Assembly: GCF_004745595.1 (NCBI RefSeq)
Contig: NZ_SRLH01000003.1
Span: 248,001-312,000 of the forward strand
DNA: 64,000 nucleotides
From: Flavobacterium humi
Lineage (GTDB): Bacteria; Bacteroidota; Bacteroidia; Flavobacteriales; Flavobacteriaceae
Direction of reading: 5' to 3'
Notes under the pieces: generated by a model
Database searches by the model: none
Seen by the model: only the letters and a program-made list of their open reading frames with translations
Told to the model about the DNA's origin: nothing
Position numbers and translations under genes: made by a program
Shown here: piece by piece, positions 1 through 7,709 of the stretch
Layout of the letters: each line of letters opens with the position of its first letter
Numbering within the stretch: position 1 is the first letter of the stretch

Positions 1-1
1 A

Positions 2-307
2 TCTGCCAACAAATATTTGGATTTCAGTCCGGAGTTTGGAGACAGGGCAGATGTCAGGGCACGTTTCAATGCAAATCTGGGCAATGTTATAAATGTAGAT
101 GATAAATTCGATGTATATCCTGGACTGGATCTGGGCTTACGGAATTTCGGAGGGCACGTGGGAGCGCGGTATTTCTTTACCGACGGATTTGGTGTGTTTA
201 CCGAAGCCGCTTTCCCTATCGCGAAATACGATACTACAGACAATGAGCTTTTTGACAATTACAACAACCAGTTCAATGTAAGCATAGGAATGTCTTTTAA
301 CCTGTAA
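2..307 (+). CDS. Outer-membrane beta-barrel protein, C-terminal end (partial)
   Basis: The reading frame is open to the left edge, so only the last ~101 residues are visible and the real start lies outside the window. The sequence alternates polar and hydrophobic residues with aromatic girdles (for example GGHVGARYFFTDGFGVFTEA) and ends in a strand finishing VSIGMSFNL, as expected for the last strand of an OmpA/OmpW-like outer-membrane barrel. The stop codon lies two bases before the next ATG, so it is probably co-transcribed with the PhnA-like gene. The specific family cannot be named from this tail. Confidence 0.7.
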   Translation, partial: SANKYLDFSPEFGDRADVRARFNANLGNVINVDDKFDVYPGLDLGLRNFGGHVGARYFFTDGFGVFTEAAFPIAKYDTTDNELFDNYNNQFNVSIGMSFNL

Positions 308-309
308 TA

Positions 310-894
310 ATGAGCGTACTAGAGAAGAAATTAAAAGACAGGAGCGATTCCAAATGCGAATTGTGCGGCAACAGCCATGACTTAAAGGCCTATCTTGTAC
401 CGCCTGCTTCCACAGGAAATTTGGAAGACAGTATCCTGGCGTGCGCCACTTGCATCAACCAGATTGAAAATCCGGAAACCACCGATGCCAACCATTGGCG
501 CTGCTTAAGCGACAGCATGTGGAATGAAAACAAACCCGTCCAGGTTGTAGCCTGGCGGATGCTGACCAGGTTGCGTACAGAAGGCTGGCCACAGGATTTG
601 CTAGACATGATGTACCTTGATGAAGAAACCCAGGAATGGGCTTCTGCTACTGGTGAAGGCGATGACGAAGAAGGCAAAATCGTCCATAAGGATTCGAACG
701 GCAATATCCTAAAAGACGGAGATTCTGTAGTACTGATTAAAGATTTGGATGTAAAAGGAGCAACTTTTACTGCAAAAAGAGGCGCGCCGGTCCATAATAT
801 CAAATTGGTCTGGGACAACGCCGGGCAAATCGAAGGCCGCGTAGAAGGGCAGCATATTGTCATTTTGACACAATATGTAAAAAAAACGAAATAA
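310..894 (+). CDS. PhnA-like zinc-ribbon protein (YjdM family)
   Basis: A 194-residue soluble protein. The N-terminal zinc ribbon has paired cysteines C16/C19 and C45/C48. The C-terminal part (about 125-194) carries the conserved PhnA block with DSNGNILKDGDSV, IKDLDVKGA and a final QYVKKTK. PhnA/YjdM proteins were once linked to phosphonate use, but their role is unsettled and no phn genes lie nearby. It starts 2 bp after the upstream barrel stop and ends at a strong bidirectional terminator. Family assignment is good; function is unknown. Confidence 0.85.
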   Translation: MSVLEKKLKDRSDSKCELCGNSHDLKAYLVPPASTGNLEDSILACATCINQIENPETTDANHWRCLSDSMWNENKPVQVVAWRMLTRLRTEGWPQDLLDMMYLDEETQEWASATGEGDDEEGKIVHKDSNGNILKDGDSVVLIKDLDVKGATFTAKRGAPVHNIKLVWDNAGQIEGRVEGQHIVILTQYVKKTK

Positions 895-897
895 AAA

Positions 898-927
898 TCA
901 AAAGAGTCCCGGTTGGGACTCTTTTTT
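898..927. terminator. Bidirectional intrinsic terminator
   Basis: An 11-bp stem (AAAAGAGTCCC / GGGACTCTTTT) with a GGTT loop, flanked by A and T runs, sits between two convergent genes. Confidence 0.85.
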
Positions 928-2305
928 ATTTGGACAATACGATACAGATTTTTGCCAAAGCAAAGAGGATATAAAACAGCCATTTCCAGTTGATTTCATC
1001 CGCATCATTCCTTCGCTCTGCGCGGTACTCCCTAAATACTGCAGGAGCCGGTTGTGGAATGTGGGCTTCGTTTCCATGTTCGTATTCGTCATAATCCAAT
1101 GCCAGTTTTTCTTTTCCGGCCCATTCCTTTAGGATCCCTTCCGCTTCAAGGGAAATGTTGTCGTTGTATTTCGCCTTTGCCTGGACAATGGATTTACAAT
1201 ACAGATCAATTTCAATTGTAGCCAGGATTTCGGTATTCCCGGAAACTTTTTTCCTCAAAGAAAAGATCGCAACCGCACCTTGCATGCAATCGTATTCGTA
1301 TTCGGCAACGCAGTGGCTCATTTCATGGCCTTCTTCATACAACGCTTCGGAACTTATCAATTCGATAATGTTGTATTGGATGGTTTCTTCATGGGTTGCC
1401 ACTTCTTTGCCGAAATGAGATATCCCGCTTGGTGCCCAGTCCGCCCTGTTTAAAGCATCCATTCTTTTGGCGTATTCTATATGCCATTCGCCAGATTGTT
1501 TCAACAAGGTTTTCCAGTTCCTGCCTTTCATAGAATACTCTTTATTTGCTTCCAATTGGTTTTGGATATAGAACAATACTTCCTGGACTTCATTATACGC
1601 CAACGTTTCCTGTTTTACCAAAAACCGGATGACCGTTCCCCAGAATTCCTCATGTTCAAAATGCTCGTTCAGACTACTCCAGGCGATGGTTTCAGCCATA
1701 TCGGCAGAAGCACCATACCCTTTGGCTTGTGCCCACCTGATGGCTTTGGCAACACTATAATGAGCAGGCACATTCTGGAATTCGTGAGCCATTTTCCTGG
1801 TAAATGTTACCGGAAAGCCTTTTAAGGACAGGACACTTTCCCCTCTTCCCAATTGAATGTACCAGAACATGTGGATTTTGTTTTCCTCATAGAAAGCAGT
1901 TTCCAAAAATTCAGGAACTTCGTATCGGGCAAAACAATGCCTGATTAAAGAACTCATCTGGATCTCGGCCGCAACAGCTCCTTTTTCCCAGTTCCGGATT
2001 TCCCTTACTGATTTATTCCCAAAAGCGGCCATGTTTGCCAAAGTATTGATGCAAGCGGTTTCCCGTAACAACGCATAACAACCCTGAGCCTCCAAATGCA
2101 GCAACAAATCGCGGAATGTTTCTCTTTTCCAGGTATGCTTTGTTTGGCTCATTGACGCAAAACAAGTACCGATCACAGAGGCTAATGTCCCTTGATTCCC
2201 TACGGTTTTTGCGTTTTCTGTGAACAATCGCTCTACCAGCTGCGTAAATGCAGATTTTGGTTTTACAGCGAAATTGCCGGTCAATGTTAGTACAGTTGTT
2301 TCCAT
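926..2305 (-). CDS. PcfJ-like domain protein
   Basis: A 459-residue protein. The C-terminal half has the PcfJ-like signature: MSHCVAEYEYDC near residue 330, then IFSLRKK, ATIEIDLY, and a Q-x-K-x-KYND stretch. The N-terminal half is helical with no recognised domain. PcfJ was named from an Enterococcus conjugative plasmid, but chromosomal homologues are common in Bacteroidota and uncharacterised; the usual PcfK partner is absent. No signal peptide is seen. The ATG at 2305 follows an A-rich leader with no promoter of its own. The nearest good promoter is ~350 bp upstream, beyond two terminators, so expression may be attenuated. Confidence 0.75.
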   Translation of the reverse strand: METTVLTLTGNFAVKPKSAFTQLVERLFTENAKTVGNQGTLASVIGTCFASMSQTKHTWKRETFRDLLLHLEAQGCYALLRETACINTLANMAAFGNKSVREIRNWEKGAVAAEIQMSSLIRHCFARYEVPEFLETAFYEENKIHMFWYIQLGRGESVLSLKGFPVTFTRKMAHEFQNVPAHYSVAKAIRWAQAKGYGASADMAETIAWSSLNEHFEHEEFWGTVIRFLVKQETLAYNEVQEVLFYIQNQLEANKEYSMKGRNWKTLLKQSGEWHIEYAKRMDALNRADWAPSGISHFGKEVATHEETIQYNIIELISSEALYEEGHEMSHCVAEYEYDCMQGAVAIFSLRKKVSGNTEILATIEIDLYCKSIVQAKAKYNDNISLEAEGILKEWAGKEKLALDYDEYEHGNEAHIPQPAPAVFREYRAERRNDADEINWKWLFYILFALAKICIVLSK

Positions 2306-2345
2306 TTCTTTTTGTTTTTACATCTGATTCCTTTTTGGGTTATAA

Positions 2346-2377
2346 ATAAAAACCCGGTTCTGTTTTCCAGAACCGGG
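2346..2377 (-). terminator. Terminator in the pcfJ leader (second)
   Basis: A perfect 10-bp stem (CCCGGTTCTG / CAGAACCGGG) with a 5-base loop, followed on the minus strand by a T-rich tail. It lies 40 bp upstream of the PcfJ-like start codon, downstream of a possible 29-codon ORF. Confidence 0.75.
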
Positions 2378-2402
2378 CATGACATATCTCATGGCTGCTG
2401 CT

Positions 2403-2492
2403 TTAGGGCAGTGTTCCGGTTCCTGAAAGATTGAAATTGAATGACACCATTTGCGATGTTGTTGTTTTGTTATGTGATTTTTGCTGTTCCAT
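2403..2492 (-). CDS. Possible 29-residue small ORF in the pcfJ leader
   Basis: ATG at 2492 to TAA at 2403 encodes a polar peptide beginning MEQQKSHNKTTT and ending LSGTGTLP. It lies exactly between the two leader terminators. A longer 60-codon frame from 2500 overlaps it, but that one begins inside the tail of the first terminator and runs through the second. No homologue is recognised. Coding status is uncertain; the main support is position. Confidence 0.3.
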   Translation of the reverse strand: MEQQKSHNKTTTSQMVSFNFNLSGTGTLP

Positions 2493-2499
2493 ACGGGCA

Positions 2500-2526
2500 T
2501 AAAAAAACCCGAAACATAGTTTCGGG
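2500..2526 (-). terminator. Terminator in the pcfJ leader (first)
   Basis: A perfect 8-bp stem (CCCGAAAC / GTTTCGGG) with a TAT loop and a seven-T tail on the minus strand. It lies downstream of a possible 27-codon ORF and upstream of the second leader ORF. Confidence 0.8.
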
Positions 2527-2555
2527 CTTGTTATATAGCATCGTTTATCGTCTAC

Positions 2556-2639
2556 TTATCTTTTACCAAACCCAAAACCGCACGAAAGGAAATCGCTTCC
2601 TTCGTTTAATTGTCCGTATGTTGATTTGATAAAAGGCAT
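2556..2639 (-). CDS. Possible 27-residue small ORF in the pcfJ leader
   Basis: ATG at 2639 to TAA at 2556 encodes a peptide starting MPFIKSTYG and ending in a Gly/Phe-rich, Cys-containing tail SCGFGFGKR. The start codon falls ~15 bases after the predicted transcription start of a canonical promoter, and the ORF is followed by an intrinsic terminator. That makes it the best-placed small ORF of the leader. No family is recognised. It could be a leader peptide, a small secreted peptide or a non-translated RNA. Confidence 0.4.
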   Translation of the reverse strand: MPFIKSTYGQLNEGSDFLSCGFGFGKR

Positions 2640-2660
2640 TGTTTTTTGTTTTAATCGGGG

Positions 2661-2689
2661 CAAAAGTAAGTCTTTTAACGGATTGCCAA
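2661..2689 (-). promoter_or_regulatory. Canonical Bacteroidota promoter for the pcfJ leader
   Basis: On the minus strand, TTG (2689-2687) is separated by 18 bp from TACTTTTG (2668-2661). This matches the -33 TTG / -7 TAnnTTTG pattern. It is the only good promoter seen between the dehydrogenase terminator and the PcfJ-like gene. Confidence 0.65.
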
Positions 2690-2717
2690 AATTTTGGGGT
2701 CAATTTAGAATTAAACT

Positions 2718-2750
2718 AAAAAAGCGTTCCGGATTGGGAACGCTTTTTTT
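2718..2750. terminator. Terminator after the aldehyde dehydrogenase gene
   Basis: Stem AAGCGTTCC / GGAACGCTT with A and T runs on both sides; it closes the minus-strand dehydrogenase transcript. Confidence 0.8.
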
Positions 2751-2767
2751 CTTTTATTTTCTGAAGA

Positions 2768-4321
2768 TTACAAATCAAATTTGATTCCTTGTGCCAATGG
2801 CAAACTTGTCGTATAATTGATTGTATTGGTTTGTCTTCTCATATAAATCTTCCAGGCATCTGAACCAGACTCACGGCCACCGCCGGTTTCTTTTTCCCCA
2901 CCAAAAGCACCTCCGATTTCAGCTCCGGAAGTTCCGATGTTTACGTTTGCAATTCCACAATCGGAACCTGCAACAGATAAGAAACGTTCTGCCTCACGCA
3001 AATTGTTGGTCATGATCGCAGAAGATAATCCTTGTGCTACACCATTTTGAAGGTCAATCGCATTTTCTACATCTCCGGAATATTTCAATAGGTATAAAAC
3101 AGGTGCGAAGGTTTCGTGCTGAACGATTTCAAATGCATTGTCCGCTTCTGCGATAGCCGGTTTTACATAACAGCCGCTTTCGTATCCTTCTCCTGAAAGA
3201 ACGCCGCCTTCTACCAATATTTTACCACCTTCGGCCACAACTTTTGTAAGTGCCTGGTTGTACATTTCAACAGCATGCGTATCGATTAGCGGACCAACGT
3301 GGTTGTTCTGATCTAATGGATTTCCGATTCTCAATTGTTTGTAAGCGGCCACTACGGCATCTTTCACTTTATCATAAATACTATCGTGGATGATCAGACG
3401 ACGGGTTGAAGTACATCTTTGCCCGGCCGTTCCAACTGCTCCGAAAACAGCTCCGATTACAGTCATTTTGATGTCGGCATCCGGAGTTACGATGATGGCA
3501 TTGTTTCCTCCTAATTCCAATAATGATTTCCCTAAACGACCGGCAACTGCCTGCGCAACGATTTTACCCATTCGGGTGGAACCTGTAGCGGAAACCAATG
3601 GCACGCGTTTATCAGCAGTCATTAATTCTCCAATTTTATAATCTCCGTTGATCAAACAAGAGATTCCTTCCGGAAGGTTGTTTTCCTTTAAAACTTCTGC
3701 AATGATATTCTGGCAGGCAATTCCGCAAAGTGGTGTTTTTTCAGAAGGTTTCCAAACACAAACATCTCCGCAGATCCAAGCCAAAGCGGTATTCCAGGCC
3801 CAAACCGCTACCGGGAAGTTGAACGCGGAAATAATCCCTACAACTCCCATCGGGTGGTACTGCTCATACATCCTGTGCCCCGGACGCTCGGAGTGCATGG
3901 TCAAACCGTGCAACTGGCGGGACAAACCTACTGCGAAATCACAGATATCGATCATCTCCTGAACTTCTCCTAAACCTTCCTGGTAGGATTTCCCCATTTC
4001 GTAAGAAACCAGTTTCCCTAAAGCTTCTTTGTGCTTGCGTAGTTTTTCACCAAACTGGCGAACGATTTCCCCACGCTGCGGCGCCGGCATCAAACGGAAT
4101 GTTTTGAAAGCTTCCGTAGCCGATTGCATTACTTTTTCGTAATCTGCAGCTGTAGATGCTTTTACTTTACCGATTAATTGCCCGTCTACCGGTGAATGGC
4201 TTTCGAAAACCTCTCCGTTGGAAAACCAGTTATTTCCTGTAGAGGTTCCTTCGTTTATTGCTTTTACGCCTAATTGCGCTAATGCTTCGGTCATGCCGAA
4301 TTGTTGTGCTATTGTTGACAT
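2768..4321 (-). CDS. ALDH7-family aldehyde dehydrogenase (aminoadipate semialdehyde type)
   Basis: A 517-residue NAD(P)-dependent aldehyde dehydrogenase. Catalytic Glu269 lies in LELGGNNA and catalytic Cys303 in AGQRCTS, with the expected ~34-residue spacing. The substrate-site motif AFNFPVAVWAWN and overall length fit the ALDH7 (antiquitin / L-aminoadipate-semialdehyde dehydrogenase) family, which oxidises the semialdehyde in lysine breakdown. It is a stand-alone gene: no lysine-catabolic partner is adjacent, and it has its own terminator. A close family member with another semialdehyde substrate cannot be excluded. Confidence 0.85.
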   Translation of the reverse strand: MSTIAQQFGMTEALAQLGVKAINEGTSTGNNWFSNGEVFESHSPVDGQLIGKVKASTAADYEKVMQSATEAFKTFRLMPAPQRGEIVRQFGEKLRKHKEALGKLVSYEMGKSYQEGLGEVQEMIDICDFAVGLSRQLHGLTMHSERPGHRMYEQYHPMGVVGIISAFNFPVAVWAWNTALAWICGDVCVWKPSEKTPLCGIACQNIIAEVLKENNLPEGISCLINGDYKIGELMTADKRVPLVSATGSTRMGKIVAQAVAGRLGKSLLELGGNNAIIVTPDADIKMTVIGAVFGAVGTAGQRCTSTRRLIIHDSIYDKVKDAVVAAYKQLRIGNPLDQNNHVGPLIDTHAVEMYNQALTKVVAEGGKILVEGGVLSGEGYESGCYVKPAIAEADNAFEIVQHETFAPVLYLLKYSGDVENAIDLQNGVAQGLSSAIMTNNLREAERFLSVAGSDCGIANVNIGTSGAEIGGAFGGEKETGGGRESGSDAWKIYMRRQTNTINYTTSLPLAQGIKFDL

Positions 4322-4410
4322 TTTAACTATTTTATCGTTTTTTGTTATATTTTTCGCAAATGTATGGTTTTTTGTTTAATCGTGGATTGGTTTCCGGGTA
4401 AAGTTATCGC

Positions 4411-4488
4411 TAGCCCTGATGGAAACGGCATCCTTTTTATTCTTTCTTTAAGAATGAAAAGATAGAGTGTACAGCAGGAACAGCTCCT
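4411..4488. repeat. Dispersed Flavobacterium-type intergenic repeat, copy 1
   Basis: Begins TAGCCCTGATGG and ends CAGCAGGAACAGCTCC, around a central hairpin (ATTCTT / AAGAAT within an A/T run). The second copy at 21501-21580 shares the same ordered blocks: AGCCC-GAT, ATCCTTTTT, AAAAGAT, AGC-GGAA-AGCTCC. It ends at the stop codon of the corA-like gene. From memory, elements of this form recur in many Flavobacterium genomes; no count was made here. Confidence 0.65.
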
Positions 4489-5413
4489 AAAACAAATTCT
4501 TTTTCTTAAACATGAATACACCAAAAATAGAAATTATCAGGGAAATAAGCAGGATAATCCAAAAACCAAACGGATTGCCCTGCAGGTTGTTCGGGACGTT
4601 CATGCCGTACAAACTGGCTACCAATGTCGGGATCATCAGTATGATGGAGATAGACGTTAGTTTTTTCATGATAATGTTCAGGTTATTCGAAATGACCGAA
4701 GCGTAGGCATCCATCATCCCGGTGAGGATGTTGCTGTACACATTTGTGGTTTCTTCGGCCTGGCGTAATTCGATCTCGACATCTTCGAGCAAATCCGGAT
4801 CCAAGGCACCGGCCTGGCTCTTGAGGTTTTTGATCCTGTGGAATAAAATATCGTTGCCTTTTAAGGAGGTAATGAAGAAAACAAGGCATTTTTCTATTTG
4901 CAGCAATGCCTGCAGCTCTTCGTTCTTGATCGATTTTTCCAGGTTGTGTTCGGCCAGTTTGATCCGTTGGTTGATGTGTTTCAGGTATTTTTGGAACCAG
5001 ACGCTGGAAGACAAAAGTAATTTCAGTACCAGGTCGAAATGGTTCTTGACCGTAATTTTCTTGCGTTGTGTATACAGGACAAAATCGGAAAGCATATCGG
5101 TTTGCTGGAAACAAAGCGACACAAAAACATCATCCTTGAAGATCAGGCCTAGTGGCACAGTGCTAAAAGGTAGTTTTTCATCGTTGCTCTTGAAAGGGAT
5201 CCTTATAATGATCAGGCACCAGCCGTTTTCGGTTTCAATCCTCGGGCGTTCGTCAAAATCTTCAATATCATTGTAAAAAGCTTCCGGAACCTGCAACTCC
5301 TGAAGAAGGTATTGGGTTTCGTCCCGGTTTGGGCAGACTACGTTGATCCAGCAGTTGTTTTCGGAATTTTCGGTTTGTAATAACCCGTTGTTGTTTTTGT
5401 AAAAAGTAATCAT
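4487..5413 (-). CDS. corA: CorA-family magnesium/cobalt transporter
   Basis: A 308-residue inner-membrane divalent cation channel. A long N-terminal cytoplasmic domain with a coiled-coil stretch (about 130-210) is followed by two C-terminal transmembrane helices. The signature SLYGMNVP ends the first helix near residue 270, and the protein ends in a Lys-rich KKKNLF tail. The ATG at 5413 (MITFYKNN) is preferred over one 42 bases upstream, whose extra residues look non-native. It is a single gene with no partners; the 3' end abuts a dispersed repeat. Confidence 0.9.
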   Translation of the reverse strand: MITFYKNNNGLLQTENSENNCWINVVCPNRDETQYLLQELQVPEAFYNDIEDFDERPRIETENGWCLIIIRIPFKSNDEKLPFSTVPLGLIFKDDVFVSLCFQQTDMLSDFVLYTQRKKITVKNHFDLVLKLLLSSSVWFQKYLKHINQRIKLAEHNLEKSIKNEELQALLQIEKCLVFFITSLKGNDILFHRIKNLKSQAGALDPDLLEDVEIELRQAEETTNVYSNILTGMMDAYASVISNNLNIIMKKLTSISIILMIPTLVASLYGMNVPNNLQGNPFGFWIILLISLIISIFGVFMFKKKNLF

Positions 5414-5571
5414 AATGCAAAGCGCTGTTTTGGGATAGCGTTTGCAAATAAGCAACGCTATTCCTGTTTATCTTTCGTTTTCCTTGAATAATCGTCCATG
5501 AGGATTCTTAATTTTTTTGCGAAAGTAAAGCTTTTTAAATACAAAAACTCATAATTATTTCTTAACAATGC

Positions 5572-6090
5572 CTAAAGCGGTTCCATGACGGTACCACATT
5601 GCGTGCATGTCCTTAGGGTTTTCGAGGCATAAAAATGGTTGAAGTGCTTTTGGAAATCATTTTCGATATCGTTCAAACCGAAATACACTTCGTGCAGTTT
5701 ATGGTTGCAGTTCTCGCAAAACCACAATAATCCGTCTTTTGCCCCGATGTCATTGCGCTTCCTTTCCACAACCAACCCTATGGAATTTGCCTCCCTTACC
5801 GGGGAATGGGGAATTTTGGCCGGATGCAGGTACATATCTCCCGCAGAAAGCCGCATGGCTACTTTCTTGCCTTCATCCTGGACATAAACGGTAATATCAC
5901 CTTCAAGCTGATAGAACAATTCTTCGGTTTCATTGTAATGGTAGTCTTTCCGGTTGTTGGGCCCAGCTACGATCATGACGATATAGTCCCCGGAATCAAC
6001 GTACAGGTTTTTGTTGCCTACGGGCGGTTTTAGAAGATGCCTGTTTTCTTCAATCCATTTCGTAAGGTTAAAAGGTTTCGCGATTGCCAT
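5572..6090 (-). CDS. nbaC: 3-hydroxyanthranilate 3,4-dioxygenase
   Basis: A 172-residue cupin enzyme that opens the ring of 3-hydroxyanthranilate with O2 in tryptophan/kynurenine degradation or de novo NAD synthesis. The catalytic iron ligands fit His51, Glu57 and His95 in the DYHYNETEE and KIPHSPVR motifs. A second, rubredoxin-like metal site typical of the bacterial enzyme is formed by C125/C128 and C162/C165. No other kynurenine gene is adjacent. The start at 6090 gives the expected full length. Confidence 0.92.
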   Translation of the reverse strand: MAIAKPFNLTKWIEENRHLLKPPVGNKNLYVDSGDYIVMIVAGPNNRKDYHYNETEELFYQLEGDITVYVQDEGKKVAMRLSAGDMYLHPAKIPHSPVREANSIGLVVERKRNDIGAKDGLLWFCENCNHKLHEVYFGLNDIENDFQKHFNHFYASKTLRTCTQCGTVMEPL

Positions 6091-6227
6091 ATGCTTATAG
6101 TTTTAAATGTAAAGTTATGAAATCACCATAAATCAAAACCACAATTGCACATAATTATAAAAGCGGCCCGGGCTTGCGAACTGGCGAAGCATAGCAAATA
6201 TGGCTGCCTACTGTTTATATGAAATAA

Positions 6228-6255
6228 AAAAAGGCTGGGAAAATCCAGCCTTTGG
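6228..6255 (-). terminator. Terminator after the endonuclease-like gene
   Basis: Stem AAAGGCTGG / CCAGCCTTT with loop GAAAAT and a T-rich tail on the minus strand. Confidence 0.8.
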
Positions 6256-6260
6256 TAGTT

Positions 6261-7361
6261 TTATTTTACTTCCTTGATTAAGTAAATATACGTCGGGAAG
6301 TGGTCGCTAAACCCAACTTCTGTCATCGAATGGCGTAGCGGGTATCCTTTATACTGCCCGGTAGTGGTAATCAGGAAAGGTTTGTTGTAAATCCCGGCTT
6401 TCCAATACCTCCAGGAAGAATAATCTTCTTTGATAAGCGGTTCGGTAACCATTATGATATCAAAAATATCCCAGGCATCACGATATCCGATGGTTCCCAT
6501 TCCTTTATTGGCCATGCTTTCGAAAGGATTGTAAACGCCATACGGCTCTACTTCCGATTTTTTGCCTTTGGCACCTATTTCAACCTTGACACTTTTATTG
6601 AAACTTCCGTCATTCAAATCCCCAAGTATGATTACTTTGGCATCCGGTTTGATCCTTTGCAGGGAATCTGTGATTTTTCTGGTTAGTGCCGCCGCCGCTT
6701 CTCTAAGGGGAGCACTTTTCTTTTCACCTCCGGAACGCGATGGCCAGTGGCAAACGATAACATTGATTTCTTCTCCGTCTAATAATCCTGTAACCAGCAA
6801 TTGGTCACGGGTATAAATCCTTCTGTCGTTTCCTGAAGCTGCCGTAACGTCGTCCGTTTTCTCTTCGGCTTCTTTTTTATCCTTGCCTTTGTCTTCTTCC
6901 TTATATATATAAAGAGGCACATTGATGTAACTTGTCGGTTTGAAGTGTTTCTTTTGGTATAAAAGGCCTACATCGATCCCACGTTTGTCCGGTGAATCGA
7001 AATGAACGATACCATAATCTTTATCAATCAGTTTAGGCTGTTTTATCAAATCTTCAAGAACACCGCGGTTTTCAATTTCGGAAGCTCCGATAAGTACCGG
7101 AGGGTTCGGGTTTTCACCTGTTCCGATTTCCGCCAAGACACGGCTTAGGTTCGCCAGTTTCTTTTTATACTTTTCCCCTGTCCATCTCTGAAGTCCGTTA
7201 GGCAGCCATTCTTCATCATTATTAGGCCCGTTGATGGTATCAAAAAGGTTTTCCAGGTTATAAAAAGCAACTGTCTGGACAGCAAATTTCTTCGTCTGGG
7301 CTTTCACGTTTACTGTTAAGGACAATAGAAATAAAATAGTGAAAAAATTTCTAATTTTCAT
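6261..7361 (-). CDS. Secreted endonuclease/exonuclease/phosphatase-fold protein
   Basis: A 366-residue exported protein with a Sec signal peptide ending at VKAQ (residue ~22). The EEP-fold motifs occur in order: FYNLENLFDT, a metal-binding Glu in GASEIENRG, HWPSRSGG, GDLND near residue 247 and the terminal catalytic SDHFP. These enzymes cut phosphodiester or phosphoester bonds. The gene is divergent from a TonB receptor/lipoprotein operon, an arrangement consistent with scavenging of nucleic acid or phosphorylated compounds. The exact substrate is not evident. Confidence 0.85.
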   Translation of the reverse strand: MKIRNFFTILFLLSLTVNVKAQTKKFAVQTVAFYNLENLFDTINGPNNDEEWLPNGLQRWTGEKYKKKLANLSRVLAEIGTGENPNPPVLIGASEIENRGVLEDLIKQPKLIDKDYGIVHFDSPDKRGIDVGLLYQKKHFKPTSYINVPLYIYKEEDKGKDKKEAEEKTDDVTAASGNDRRIYTRDQLLVTGLLDGEEINVIVCHWPSRSGGEKKSAPLREAAAALTRKITDSLQRIKPDAKVIILGDLNDGSFNKSVKVEIGAKGKKSEVEPYGVYNPFESMANKGMGTIGYRDAWDIFDIIMVTEPLIKEDYSSWRYWKAGIYNKPFLITTTGQYKGYPLRHSMTEVGFSDHFPTYIYLIKEVK

Positions 7362-7407
7362 AAATATATAATTAATTAAACCAAGAGCCGAATAACTTTT
7401 GGGGCTA

Positions 7408-7415
7408 CAAATGTA
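7408..7415 (-). promoter_or_regulatory. -7 element for the secreted endonuclease gene
   Basis: TACATTTG on the minus strand, 47 bp upstream of the start codon, matches TAnnTTTG. No clear -33 TTG at the usual distance. Confidence 0.4.
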
Positions 7416-7647
7416 AAATAATATTACATACAGCCTAATCTTAATCCGTTAAGAAATATTTATTTAGATGAAAAACCAAACAATCCACACGATTATTCTT
7501 ACATATTTTTTCCTTCGATCTAATTTTAGTAGCCTCATAATCAATACAAACCCTCTCGAAGTAGCCAAATTTGGGCGGCAAACGTAAATTTATCAACAAG
7601 TTTGACATAAGTTTTATGCTAAATAGCTGAAATGTCATTTAATCTTG

Positions 7648-7655
7648 TAAATTTG
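7648..7655 (+). promoter_or_regulatory. -7 element for the TonB-receptor operon
   Basis: TAAATTTG matches TAnnTTTG, 54 bp upstream of the receptor ATG. A well-spaced -33 TTG is lacking. Confidence 0.45.
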
Positions 7656-7709
7656 TCGCCCCAATTAAATTTAAAAAAACGAAAAAGGGATTTAACTTTA
7701 TTTTAATTT

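Larger units (their letters stand above)
7362..7709. other. Divergent intergenic region
   Basis: 348 bp between the divergent endonuclease gene and TonB-receptor gene. It contains a -7-like element for each direction and A/T-rich sequence. A 65-codon minus-strand frame (7441-7638) exists but shows no protein-like composition. No RNA gene or hairpin with a T tail is seen. Confidence 0.5.

Noticed and set aside
390..983. 197-codon minus-strand ORF opposite the PhnA-like gene
   Set aside because: It is antisense to a clear PhnA gene, crosses a terminator and overlaps the PcfJ-like gene; its composition is not protein-like.
2318..2500. 60-codon minus-strand ORF in the pcfJ leader
   Set aside because: It starts in the tail of one terminator and reads through the stem of the next; the nested 29-codon frame is better placed.
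7441..7638. 65-codon minus-strand ORF in the divergent intergenic region
   Set aside because: No family-like sequence, and it overlaps the control region of the receptor operon.
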